Positions 34,801 through 46,800 of a DNA stretch of 64,000 bases are shown here, piece after piece. The DNA is from Saxidomus purpurata (taxonomy: Eukaryota; Mollusca; Bivalvia; Venerida; Veneridae): contig JAFMSR010000001.1 of the NCBI GenBank assembly GCA_022818135.1, forward strand, positions 30,933,577 to 30,997,576. The letters run 5' to 3'. The translations under genes were made by a program, and so were the position numbers. The stretch's first letter is position 1. The number at the start of each line of letters is the position of its first letter. Under the pieces are notes generated by a model, which was not told the origin of the DNA, did not search any database, and saw only the letters and a program-made list of their open reading frames with translations.

Positions 34801-37800
34801 CAAAAACCGTATAACTAATAAATGTTGAAATAGAAACTGTTTTCGGCGCCCTTTGATGCCTTGCATCAATGGTATTCTTGTATATTTATAGAACGAATAT
34901 GGTTGAGACCAGGAAGCAACGATGTTCAAATGTTTTTCTGCAGTCATTGATAGCTTAGATATGAATGTATTTTAACAAAATAGCTCATTCGATGCGTTTC
35001 AAGATAACGAGGCCTACAGTCGAATATAGGGTAAATTGACTTCTACTTAAAACAATCACCACCTATTAAATATAACAAATCGTTTAAACAGCGACATTAA
35101 CGTATCCTAACACTTGTTTTCTGCTAAAGTTGCTCACGCGTATTTCTAAAACATGTAGGAACGCAGACAAGCTCACGCAAGGTCCGCAGAATAAACATAT
35201 TAGCAATAAGAAAAGTTATAATTACGTCCCTTGCCGCGCATTGAATAAAATTTATGAATGTTTGGATATATTCGTTAAAGAGACTTTGTAAACATGCGCG
35301 TAAATATTCCTGGCTGTTCAAAATGTTTCATTCTTTAAAATGACGATCAGGTTTAGACATTTTGTTGTTACAGAAACTCCAAAACATTTGTTTTCTTTCC
35401 ACACAAGGTTTAAGAAATGGCCGACGAACTATTTCTATAGGGTGTGTATATATAGTAAATCGTCCCTTATTTTTGCGCATCATTGTAAAATGAATTACAT
35501 CCGCGGTTCTTATTCGGAAACCGTTTACTTTAGTTATATTTAGAAAATTTAACAGATACTGCATGAGTTTATAACATTATATATTCAAACAATACAACTT
35601 TCATGTCTGCAATGGTCATATGGTTTAAAATGAAGAATCATAATTTTGGATTATATGCTGACTGGTGTGCCAGAGCTACTTTCAGGTTTGGTACTTAAGG
35701 AGTAGGCATCGGACAACGATAAATATATTTGTTTGGTACCCAAACAAATAAAAATGAATGATGAATTAATATATTACGCAAGGCTGAATGACTTTCGATG
35801 TCTTTAGACAAGGCGAAAACATATGCTGTTCCCAGAATTTTTACTCCCATGTGATGTTAAAATACACGGGAGGAATTTTCAACAGCTGAATATAGTGTGA
35901 TATACCACTGACGTTAAAATCCTTCTTTGCTCATGAGACAAAGTAGCAATAGTCTTAGAATATTATTTATTGTGATATTTATTTGTTTTGTATTATGATT
36001 AGAGATGCCTAAAGCACCACAGGGACAACGTGTATGGAATTCTTCACTGTGTGAATTCTCATCATGCAAATGTCGAATCAGTTTTGCTAAATTTGCACAA
36101 CAAGAGAAACACTGGCTCTATACATGTAGAACATACAGAAGGTATTCTTTTATACGTTTTCGGATTAGGCATATATAAAATCATGTCTACTTTATTTTCA
36201 ACTGATAAATATGTTGTAATAAATGCATATATTGCCTGTTTCCCCATCTTCAACACTTTTCCAAGTTTATTGCTTACAGTGTAAGGTTACAATTTTATGC
36301 AGGTGAATAGCACTTATTGTTTGATACACATATAACGTAGCAACGCATATTAAATATCGCATTAAGTAAGTATGTAGACACGGAATTTTATGTAAATTCC
36401 ATGATTTATGATAATTAGCCCTTACCCTACTTACAGCAAATGTTTCTTTCTTTTCTACTGGTGCAGATAACGATCGATCTTCATATCCGTGTAGTCTAAC
36501 CATGATCATCTGAACTGTTCATTATTCTCTCAGTACATTTTTTTTATTCAGTTTTCACTCTTTTGAACAATTAATGGTAATATCCAAATACAACAAATAA
36601 GACAGTTTTACATTTAACAAACGACGTTAAAATTACCTCATAAATATTCAAGACCCCCAACAAAAAAAAAACAGAAAAATTTCCCCCCCCCAAACCAAGT
36701 TTATTTAAAGAAATTAAGATTTAAGGCACTTTTTGATCCCTCGGGTATCTTGTCTTGTCGATAAATTATTACCAAAATTGTACTTTCATGGGACTCCTTT
36801 GTATAAATGTATTTTAATGATAACTTATTTCACAGTTTTAAATATTGTTGTAATGCAAATTCAGATAAGCTAAAGTAACGGAATTTTATTTTATTTTCAC
36901 TGTTCAACCATTTAGAGGAACTCTTGAACACACGTATATAAAGTGACAAGTTAGCAGCCAGCAAGTTGAACAAAACTGGAAAATGAATTACGCGTAACTG
37001 ACATCTTTTTTCTTCAGAAAAAAACCAGCATGAAGATGATACTGAAAACGGAACCGACAAAATGCAACAATACCGCAGCAGCACTATTGACGAACAATCT
37101 GAGAGGCTTCTATGCAGTATTCAGGTTTTCCTGTTTCTATTCCTGTCGTAGTCTTTAACATTCCATCACTAATATCGTTCATACTTGAATCTGTAAAACT
37201 TGATGACTAAAACAAGAGCTGTCGCTCAAACCGAGGTGATGATGCTTGAATATGGTTCTTGTGCATTACACTATTATTCATTGCCAAAACTACACATGAA
37301 AGAAAAAATACAGAAAAGGCAGATAATTCACAATTAAGCAATAGAGGGTTATGGTTCTTGGGCAGTGCACATCCCCTTAATGTCTTCTCTCACTGTATGC
37401 AATTTGAACGACTTTCCTGTAGGTACTACACTAAATTTTTTCCATAGACTTACTGTATAACATTTAAGCACGGTCCGCATACCAAAACATTCGTTGAGTA
37501 GTTACACCCCAATAAATCTGTAGAACCACCTTTGTCACACCCCAAAATGCACTTTTTATATACATAATGTAATACTTTATAGCCGAAAATTGCACCAGTA
37601 GGACATCACCCCCTCGTCTGTAGGATTTTTGTTTACCTTCTTTCAAAATAATCAATATTTTCAGATAGCCATAGAACACCGTAAAATTAATCAGAAAATT
37701 AATAAACTATTTTTTGTTATGCTCAACCATTTTACTTTCGATTTTAATTCTAAAAAACTTGAGTGCTACTAATCATTTTAAACCAATCAGAGACCACAGA

Positions 37801-40471
37801 TATCTAATAGGTCCGCAAGTTCCCTACACAAATTGGCTGGTTCCAAGTCCCACCGATTTAATGAAGTCATACCTAAAGATTTATGCCATGGACAAGAAAA
37901 TTTATTAAAGGGATATAATTGAAATATAAAGCTAAATAGGGTATGGTTCTTGGGCACACATTCTCACATTGTGTACAGTTTTGAATTCAGCGAAATATTA
38001 TACGGGCTGAAACAGCTATCATGGTGTTTTAATGTTAAATCAAAAGGTCTGATAAAACCTGACAAAACATGGAGAGGGGAGTAGGTGCGCAAACTTGGTT
38101 TAAGTGAGAAAAGTGAGAACAAACTTTAGAAAATGGCGTTAGACGTATTTTTTTAACGAGGTCAAAGCATTCATAACATGGAAAGTCGTTTTCTTTACGC
38201 TATGAAATTATATGAATATTCAGTTAGTCAAAGGTTATAATGTGTTATCTTCACTCTATTGTAGGTTGAATCTTATAATTAAGCGTAAAGAAAACGACAT
38301 TCCCTGTTATGAATGCGCGCCTGACCTCGTTAAAAATCGTGTCATCCACCTTTTTCTATAGTTTGCTTTCAATTTTCCCCACATAAACCAAGTTTGCACT
38401 GTACCACACCCCCCCACCGCGATAGAAATTTGTTTTTAAATTCATCATTTACTATATATAATACAAAATCTTTTTTACACATTTATGCGAATCTTAGTAT
38501 TCATATTTCAGAGACAATGTAATGTATATTCCAGCTCAACTCAAAACAAACAAATATCTTTTCTCTGTACAGTGTTTCATACGTAATGACTCGACTGATC
38601 ATAAAGAAAATTGCTATATTGTTTTCAGAACTCGTTACAGTGTCAAAGTAGTGCTTTGCTGACGTCATTTGAAGCGCTTAACTTTTGTATTCATGGGGTG
38701 TTGGGACAGTTTAGGCCAGATAATGAACAAAACAAAGACTCGTCCGTAGACCACGACTTTTCAAAAAAATGGCTTTCGTATAAAAATTCTCCAGATCCAC
38801 CTATTAGTGCTATTAATGAAGCGTTAAAAAATGAGAAAGAAAGGAGCCGACAGCGACAAAAGAATATTGAAAAGAAAATTGAAGAAATTGATGAAAAGAA
38901 TTGCAATATCAACAAACTTTCAAAAGAAAATGAGGAATTGACACGGGAAAATGAAAAGAATTTGACGGAAAAGAAAGAGTTAGAAAGAAAGATTGTAGAT
39001 ATGGAAGAAAATATTAAACAGCTAACATCAAATGAAATGTCAATGAAAGAGAATATATCGAAGCTAGAAAATGATAATGAATGTCTGGAAAAACAGTTAC
39101 AGGATCAAGAAAGTAGAAGTAAGCTTGCTGTTTCTATCGGATTACAATGTAAAAGTAATTGCATGTAGATTCTTTAAATTGACTGGTACATGTATCTGGC
39201 TATTCACGTTGTTTTAAATTATTGTCCTATATGCATTTGAAAGTGCTTGTTTGTACCGCTTCGTCTAGATTGATTTTCATTCTTCAATGGTTGATACTAG
39301 GGGGCTGAAGAAGTACAGAGCTTTAACTTGTTTCTTATAAAAGATAAAAAAAGATGCTGCATATCCTCGTCTTGAATTGTTAGAGAATTATTGCCCGTTT
39401 TGACAAAGAAATTTTGGAATTAGAGCATTTTCTCAAAAACTACAAAGCCGCTTTCAAAGTTTGTATAAGTTATTAGTATCAATTCTACTTGTCCTTTCAT
39501 TGAAGAAGACAAAGCTTTATCTTACCTTTAAATCATTTCAGTACAAGTGCAGTTGTTCTACCAGAGTAGAGGAGAAATCATGTCCAAAGTGGCTGACGAA
39601 TTAAAATCACTACTTGCTGACAGTACGGGAATGGGACGGAACAAGATACAGTTTATAGACTGTCTAAACGAGAAAGATGTAAATCATGACATTCCTCTCT
39701 TCCTCGTGTGTATCAATGCTTCGAGAATCTGTACTGATGTCGGATCTACTTTACAGAAATTAAAAGGATATGGTATGGTATATTAGTTTGTAGTGTAAAC
39801 AACTTTCATAACTAGGTTTATAATGTATTCGCCAGTTCAATTTTGTGTTCAAATTAAAAAGAAAACGTTTATGTTATATCGGCTGTATACTTTAGTTATC
39901 AACATGAAATACAAAAACGCAGGAAAATGGCTCACTTACATGTATTGAGACCTCACAATAACCAGTTGATTTGAAGCAAATTTTATAAAGATCCGTCCAT
40001 GAAAGCATCTATATTAGCTTGTTATCTTGTATGAGACCTTCAACAACCAACTGTGTTTTAGTCTTCCACAAATACAAATTTAGCTGTCTACATACAGATA
40101 TAACTTCTTATAACAAAAGGTTGAATATGTCTACATGCACGATTCCGCCTTTACAATTAGATACACGTCACATGTTGTACTTTCATTTAAAACTTCGTAG
40201 CAATTTTAACCTTTTTATAAAAAAATATTCACATTGTCTATTTACATGTTCCGTTTTAGTTTCCACAAACGTATCGGTGCTGATATTTCATCACAAGGAC
40301 GCTCATGCTTTGCCTAGCCAAGGCAGTGACCGAGTACTGACGGGACCAGACTTCCAGATGTTGGGTGGCATCTTTGATTTAGCATTCCTTTCAGAAAAGG
40401 GGATATATGCATGTGACATGAATGCAACTGCTGCCACTGGTATTGTAAAATTTCTGCGAGAGAAACATTGA
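31860..40471 (+). CDS. gene C: myristoylated coiled-coil family member
   Basis: Six exons: 31860-31931, 36003-36141, 37018-37124, 38629-39118, 39542-39772, 40260-40471. They total 1251 nt, 416 codons plus stop, with phases 0-1-0-1-1. Exon 1 reads MGQPGSKDKQGKEEEQ (Gly2, Ser6: myristoylation consensus) with a donor gtaagt. Exon 2 reads CLKHHRDNVYGILHCV, clearly like gene D's CLKTHRENVYGIAHAV. Exon 3 ends SERLLCSIQ. Exon 4 (residues 107-270) starts with a short helical segment, then a charged coiled coil (about 160-265). Residues 270-416 hold the family domain: VQVQLFYQSRGE, FLVCINASRICTD, VLIFHHKDAHALPSQ, LGGIFDLAFLSEKGIYACDM. Donors of exon 3 (gttttc) and exon 5 (gtatgg) are weak and were chosen to keep frame. 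A 1-kb repeat element fills part of intron 1. A polyadenylation signal follows at 40712. Confidence 0.85.
32054..32128. repeat. inverted repeat, 14-bp perfect arms
   Basis: gtacctttgacacc (32054-32067) and its exact complement (32115-32128) are separated by 47 bases, next to a G-rich run at 32026-32041. It is probably the end of a small DNA element in intron 1 of gene C. Confidence 0.7.
32598..32680. repeat. paired short palindromes
   Basis: gtgatatactgggttagtat ending in atcac, then catgatatactaactggtat ending in atcatg, lie about 55 bp apart. Each is a near-palindrome, and they are complementary to one another. Confidence 0.6.
33427..33500 (+). repeat. tRNA-like sequence, probable SINE head
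   Basis: Has an A-box-like gtggtgtagtgggtaagc and a B-box-like ggagttcaaatcccgg at roughly tRNA spacing. The acceptor-stem ends do not pair and no clean anticodon loop is seen, so a tRNA-derived SINE head is more likely than a working tRNA gene. Confidence 0.4.
33738..34735. mobile_element. 1-kb TIR element filled with a TTACG 10-bp-period array
   Basis: The ends are imperfect inverted repeats of about 40 bp: ccttcacacacacggatttg with tcttacgaatccttacg at the left; on the complement, ccttcgcacaaacgg and tcttacgagtccttacgg at the right. From 33745 to 34035 the word ttacg(a/g) recurs about every 10 bases. From 34215 to 34405 its complement cgtaa recurs. From 34415 to 34690 ttacg returns. A non-periodic core (about 34040-34215) holds an open stretch MAYERNRLQSYQRFLQLLLA continuing to AQREDEDVQQQIDK, which looks protein-like and might be a trace of a transposase N-terminus. 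The family is not recognised. Confidence 0.75.
37211..37290 (+). repeat. SINE-like repeat of the acaagagctgtc family
   Basis: acaagagctgtcgctcaaac starts a segment resembling a repeat that is abundant in bivalve genomes (recalled knowledge). A related piece lies inverted at 60727-60787. It is in intron 3 of gene C. Confidence 0.5.
38081..38408. mobile_element. MITE with about 125-bp imperfect TIRs
   Basis: The left arm (gtaggtgcgcaaacttggtt; tttttttaacgaggtc; cattcataacatgg; gtcgttttctttacgc) is matched in order by the complement of the right arm over about 125 bp with scattered mismatches. It lies immediately before exon 4 of gene C. Confidence 0.8.
39966..40035 (+). repeat. dispersed repeat fragment, copy 2 of the 2637-2700 family
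   Basis: ttgaagcaaattttataaag, then atccgtccat and atattagcttgt, match the copy at 2637-2700. It lies in intron 5 of gene C. Confidence 0.6.
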
Positions 40472-40711
40472 GGCTATAGTGTGACTACTCAGAATGTATC
40501 AATCCATATTTTATGTGTTCTGTTTTAGCCAGCATTTAGTATGGGTGAATTTTGGAATCGTGCAATCGTATTTTCTTGATCAATTATTAGCTGTAATTAC
40601 TCGAAATTTATGTATACTTGATGTCTTAGAACGATCGCATCGCTTCTCTTTAGTGTTTGACACATACATGTATATCATATAACATATTTTTAGCCTTGGT
40701 TGGTATATTTA

Positions 40712-40717
40712 AATAAA
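40712..40717 (+). terminator. polyadenylation signal of gene C
   Basis: aataaa 240 bp after the stop codon of gene C, the first canonical hexamer after it. Confidence 0.4.
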
Positions 40718-41267
40718 ATTGTTTCCATTATTACAGACAAGTTACAAATCTAGTTTATAACACAGGCATAAAACTGGTATTGTTAACATTATAAGTGTAC
40801 TGTTTTTCTTTTAGTGAAAGTTTATTTGTTAATATTCTTAATGTATCTAAAGAGCATGCTTCAAAAAATGTAGTAAATGTTGCTATGAGACGGTGGCCTT
40901 GGGGAAAATCAGTTTGATTTGGTAAATAACCAGTAAGATTTCGTTTTGTTGAATGTTACATGGAAAAAAACATAAGCAACCTTACAGCTGCGTCTAAAAA
41001 TATACTTTCGAATTCTTGCAAAGTTAATTGATGTCATGGACTGATTTCTTTCCAAAGTCTTCAAAAATCAGCGACAAGTATTATGCTAGATATTCTAGTC
41101 AGGGACCAAGAGCTCTATTAGAGTTTCTATTTTGTTCGTATATATCTATCATTCTATACCTGACTTTGTAGATTTAATTGGTAGACATTATGAAATGTAG
41201 ATGAAAAAGAATAAATATATAATCACAACACTGTTGTTTGTTAATATCTTATAAACACCCGCCGATT

Positions 41268-41780
41268 AACACCCGCCGGCGGGGGGGGGGTATCTTAATG
41301 GTCTCCGTAGGTGCGTCTGCCCGGCGGTTTGTCCCACATTCTTGTCCAAGCTATTACTCGGGAACCATTGACTTTAATTCAGTGAATCTTCATAGACTGC
41401 TTCACTATTTAATTTAGGAACAGCGAATATTATCATCACGTTCCGGTTCAATGATTAATCATTGAGTTAGTGCCTTTGATTAGCTTTCTTATACATGTAC
41501 CTTCGTGTCCGCGCCTTTTCCCAGATACCACAGGCTGGAGTTCAACACATCTCTATGAGAAGCCTCTCTAGTAAGAGGAGATTCGCACCTTTTAAGCAGG
41601 TTCCGGATCGATGAACTTTTACACTTAATAATGGCAAAGAGCACTTTTGTGCGTTCTTGTCAGGGCTGTTTCTCAGGAACTACTGACTGGAATTCAATGA
41701 AACTTCATACACTTCTTACCATCGAGATGAGATGCGCATATTAATAGCATGTTCAAGGCCAGTGTTAATTTAAGGCTACG
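41268..41780 (+). repeat. dispersed bivalve-type repeat
   Basis: Starts with an 11-base G run after cgccggc. It contains gtttgtcccacattcttgtc, then caagctattactcgggaacc, twice in diverged form (about 41325 and 41655). This wording is typical of repeats dispersed in bivalve genomes. No coding potential. Confidence 0.5.
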
Positions 41781-42780
41781 AAAGTTTATGATACCTCTGT
41801 TGACCTTATATGTTGCCAAAGTGTGTGGTGTTGATTTTGAAACAACTGGACGTCATGGCCCCCTGTATTACATGTATGTATATAAATCTACACATATCCA
41901 ATTACATTGATTTTGTTCACTAAAAATAACTAAACATTCCTTCAAAGGCGGCTGTCAGAACAGTAGCTGTCATGTTATTTTACAGACCAAAAGAAATAAC
42001 AAAATAAACGACGACTCGGACGGAACATCGTAACAACGTTCGGTTTAACAACACGTACGTGCCTCCTATTATGCAAACCATAGCGAGCATGACTTTGTCA
42101 TCTTATAAGTGGTACGTCTAATTAGTACGTTTTGTTTATTGTTGTTTATAGTCCCGGCCGATCTTTGGATTTGTCCTCGGGTGAAAATTCAAAGACTCCT
42201 GACATGCTCAGGTTGAAGAGACAGATCAGATACCAGGGAATCCGGATATACCCCTTGGTTTTTTAATATGACCGGTGTATAGCACCCATTTACGCGAGAT
42301 TACCCCTATAGGTTTCTAACAAGTTCATCTCTAGATGTGTGGGGAACACTGTAAAACGTTTCTGAAATGTCCACTGCTACAGTGGAACTCGACCACCGCG
42401 TCACCAATCTGATCAGTAAGATAAGTTCATTAAAATGAACAAACTTTGCTTTAAACTTTTGATGAAGAAATGAAGTATTAAAATAACTTTAAATGTACTG
42501 CAAAAAGTTAGCTTTTGCAAGACCAACCATTGCAACTATATATAATGTATAGTCACCTGACTGTCCTATGTCAGAATTTAGAAAAAGGTCGCTATTTATA
42601 GATTGTTTGGCAAGGGTATTTTCCACATAAATAATCCCAAAGAATGCCGGAAAGTATCATCATCATAATGAAAATGCACCGCATATAATGCTTTATACAC
42701 CAGGTATATAGAGAATATAACGAAGAAAATGTCGTTTCCGCTATATGTATATCGCCAAATGCATTGTATACACGGCTGAG
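41781..42780. other. gene-free stretch between C and D
   Basis: No exon was recognised. The two overlapping minus-strand ORFs at 42592-42825 run into the GC-rich hairpin at 42783-42882 and have no domain. Confidence 0.5.
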
Positions 42781-42782
42781 CC

Positions 42783-42882
42783 GGGCCGGGACGTGATAAT
42801 CGGCCCGCAGGAAACATAATGACACGAGGGCTTTAGCCCGAGTGCTATTATGCGACTTAGGGCCGATTATACGTCCCGGCCC
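42783..42882. repeat. GC-rich hairpin element, about 23-bp arms
   Basis: gggccgggacgtgataatcg continuing to gccc (42783-42806) pairs with 42860-42882 with one gap. Inner words cataatgacacg, cgagggctttagcccgag and attatg also pair. A palindromic MITE whose GC content differs sharply from its surroundings. Confidence 0.8.
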
Positions 42883-43735
42883 GGTCCAGTCGTGAATTAA
42901 CGTCTATAATACATATCTTACGTTTTTAATCAGTATTCTATCCTACAATGTGCAAAACTACTATTAGATACTAGAAAAAAACTAGTATGCCCATATCATG
43001 TTCATTTAGTGATGATGATTTAAAGTTGGTATTTTTACTAACTTCACGATCATTCCTTGAAGTTTTTATCGTTACGCGTCATCTTTTTCCTGGTGTTGTT
43101 GGTATTTATACCTTCGCTAAACTCGTGTGTATCTTGTAACACTCATAATTGAATATCTATTTTCTATTACTTTGTTTTAAATGATCTCTTTTGATCGCGT
43201 TTCAATTGATTTCACGCTGGCGGCCATTTTATTCAAGAGGTGCCGTCATTTGTAGCCGTTGACGTCGCGTGTCCCTTTTCTGAGCGGGCCAATTATTTTA
43301 TAATGCCCTGACCGTAAAGATAATCATCATAATACTATACAAATTTGTTACTATATATAGTAACATATGTATTATAGTGTTTTTTTATGAACAAATAAGT
43401 AATAATTCACAACGTATTATAGAATAAATCGCAAGCACTTCATATATTTAAACATATATCACACCTATTGACCAACATACAACGTATAAAGGTAGAACAA
43501 CTGCATATAATAAAAATACCATCACATGTATCTGAACACAAACAAATTGCATATATTGTCATTTATCTTCTGTATCTGTTTACACTGCATATCATTAAAT
43601 AACCACCATATATAACTGAAAAGTCACTTCATATCTTGAAAAATGTACCATATCAAATTAATATGAAAATGCAATACAACTTAAGACAGTAAAGGCGTTC
43701 CATAAATATGTGCAAACTTAGGGCACGTGATCTTC

Positions 43736-43756
43736 GAATCGAAAGTGGAATTCCCC
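43736..43756. promoter_or_regulatory. kappaB-like and GAAAG sites upstream of gene D
   Basis: GGAATTCCCC (43747-43756) is the complement of GGGGAATTCC, a full match to the kappaB consensus GGGRNNYYCC, 104 bp before the ATG of gene D. It is joined directly to aatcgaaagtgg (43736-43747), which shares aatcgaaagt with the region upstream of gene C. The match is seen; function is inferred. Confidence 0.45.
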
Positions 43757-43859
43757 GGTGTTAATAATAACCGTGTCCCGGTTGAACAGTTGTAGCCATT
43801 TCTGTCATTAAATTGTTTTGTCTAAAAGAAAGCAAAGTTAACTCTGAGCTTTATTAAAC

Positions 43860-46800
43860 ATGGGGAATAAAGAAAGCTCGGAATTGCATACTGAGGAACA
43901 AAAGCTACAGGAATATTTGAGGAGTATTATTGTAAGTTGAATTCTGCTACTCTCCTGGTGTTAGTATATAAACACGGATTTATCCGAAGTGTTTTATAAA
44001 TCAACAAAGATAGGGCTTTGGTTATAATAATGAAAATACGTCAACAGAAGCAAAAATATGCACATCTACATGTTAGTGAAATACGTCACTTTACACATTA
44101 GGTATGATAGAGAGGTACATGTATATACTATGGAGGGAAATATCCGCCAAAACTTGTACATCTATATGACAACGTTCATTCCGAGCATAATTGGCAGTAA
44201 GATGAATGAAAGTACTTAGTAGCACTGTAGTAGTAGAGCCTGGTAAATGTTTGGAAGATGTATATGACATGATTATTTAAACGTTGCAGGCTCAATTGTC
44301 TTGTTTAATGGTCTTCATGTATATCTTATTACGGCCATTCTTTCGACTTTAAGACAAATGAGACAAATGAGCATGCAGCGTTTATGAATAAGCATGCATA
44401 TATGCATGGAGTTTTGGCGTATGTTATTGTATATCCGCCAAAACTCCATGCAAAAACTATCTTAAAGACAACTATTATGCATCTACTTGACTAGGTTATT
44501 TATAAATTTTACAGGCTCATTTGTTTACTACATTGTCCGTACATTTACCAGGCTATCTGTTACTTCAGTACTAGTTAGTTCTTTCATTCGTCTTACTTCC
44601 TTACCTCGGAATGTCTTATATGCATTAAGTACTAGAACGTTATGATAAGCATGCCATACAGATGCATAAGTCGATTATTCCCTGAATAAAACATAGAGTT
44701 TTCGATTTTACGGAACTTGGCATGGCAGCCTAGCGCCTTGAGACGCATATTTTACTCCATTTATATTTGTAGAGTCTGTACATTTAAGCAGTTTTACTGG
44801 ATTTGCATGGTGGGGAACCTTGGAAGCCTACCATGCGCAATGGTAGCAAAAGAGAAAACATGCCCAACTAGAGGTTGTATGTATATAATCCTGCTCGAAA
44901 CTTATTGCACATATTGACATATGTTATACCAGTTTCTACAGGTCTGTTGTAACCCATTAACCGTATGGCTGGAGACTTATTGATATATCTGTATGTATCT
45001 TCCACGACGCCCTCAATATCACAGTCATTTGTTGTTAAGAACACCGATTGGCAAAATCTATACACACCAGTGTCAGGATCTCGATTATCAAACGCACGAT
45101 TGGAATTGATTGAATATAGTTTTAACTGTAAAATATGTGTGAAGCTTTATATGACAAACCTGTGCAACTGTCTCCTATTCTTTCAGGAATGCCTCAAGAC
45201 TCATAGAGAAAATGTGTATGGTATCGCGCATGCTGTGGAAGGTCAATATGCATCTGTCCAGTTATTGTCAAGAAATTTAAGTGACATCGTCAGTGAAACT
45301 GCTGGTAGTACTTATTTTTATTTTTCACTATTTAGCCCTTTCAGCTGCTACATTTTTTTTGTAATACTTCTACTTGGAGATTTACATGAACGTGTTTATT
45401 TTTTATATAAAGAAGATGCGTGTTTTTAACATAACGACTTTAAAGTGATATTACCTTTTAACGTGATCAAAATAATTCTTAAACATACATTATCCATGAT
45501 TTATTTTTCTAAAAAAATGAACATTGCCACAGCTTTAACCAAAACATATGTGTATCGGTATAACAGAGTAAAGTGAGTATATAGAAACTCTGTAAGTCTT
45601 TTTTGACTATCCTTAGGAAGGACCTAGTCAAAAATCTATCCTTTTCTGTAAGGAATATTTTCACTTATATATGTCAATAATAGATATGAAAGAACTCGGT
45701 AGAACTCATTGCGTACATGTTCTCAAAGTCTCTGCTATTTGGTAATAGTAGCGTACGGGTAATATAAATTTTGCTGATGGGGTTTAAGAAAAACATAATA
45801 AAAATGTTTATCTTGATCAGCCGCCGTTAAAATCCGTTTCTATATATCATGTAAATGTTGGTTGCTGTGAAAACAGATTATAACCAAAACAGATGAATAT
45901 ATAATTATGCTTAAGGATACGCGGAAAGAGCTTTACAAAGACAAAATTTATGGTAATCTCGGCTTAATGAAAAAAAGATGAAAAAAAAAAGTATGGTAAT
46001 GTTTGTATACTATTGATTACATTTATATCCTTGTGTATGGAGAATTCTTGAGAATAAACCACGTTGTCGCTTCAGATGATGATTTTACTGAAGACAGCGA
46101 AGTAGCAGGAGTTAGAACTTGTTACCACTGTACAGGTGAATGGCAACGAAATACCAAAGCACTTCTTGGCAGTATTCAGGTAAGTGTTAACAGAACAATT
46201 CGAGTAGACGGTTTATTATTAAGATATGATACATTTTCATTTTCCTGTCTAATACAGTGAATGCAATTGTACACTTAATGAAAACATATTTTTGATGTAT
46301 TTTCAGACATCTTTACGATGCCAAAGTAACTCTTTGGCATCGTCATTCACGAGGGTTAATTCTTGCGTCCATAAAATATTAGATTTCTACAGAGTAGACA
46401 TTGTTTCTTCTGTGGAGGAAGAAACCAAGCTTTGGATCGACTATGAAGATTCTCCCCAGAAGAACTTTGAACAGAAATACAGTGATCTTAAAGAAAATTC
46501 TAACTGTGAAATTAAAAAATTGCATCAGGCAATCAAAACTGAAAGAAAGCTTAAACAGTTGATAACGAAGTATGAAGTGTTGGGAAAAGAAACAGATACA
46601 TTAGAAGAACAGAACGCCGAATCCGAAAGAAGTTCACAGTCCATGGGAAGTATTATCACGTCTCTTAATGCGGACAACGAAACTTTAAGGCTCGAACTGA
46701 AGGCTCTTAAACAAACAAGTTGGTACAAATGCACTACAAATGTCAAATGTTTACTTTATTCTTTAAAAACATTTGGGGATAACGTTACTAATTTATAGAA

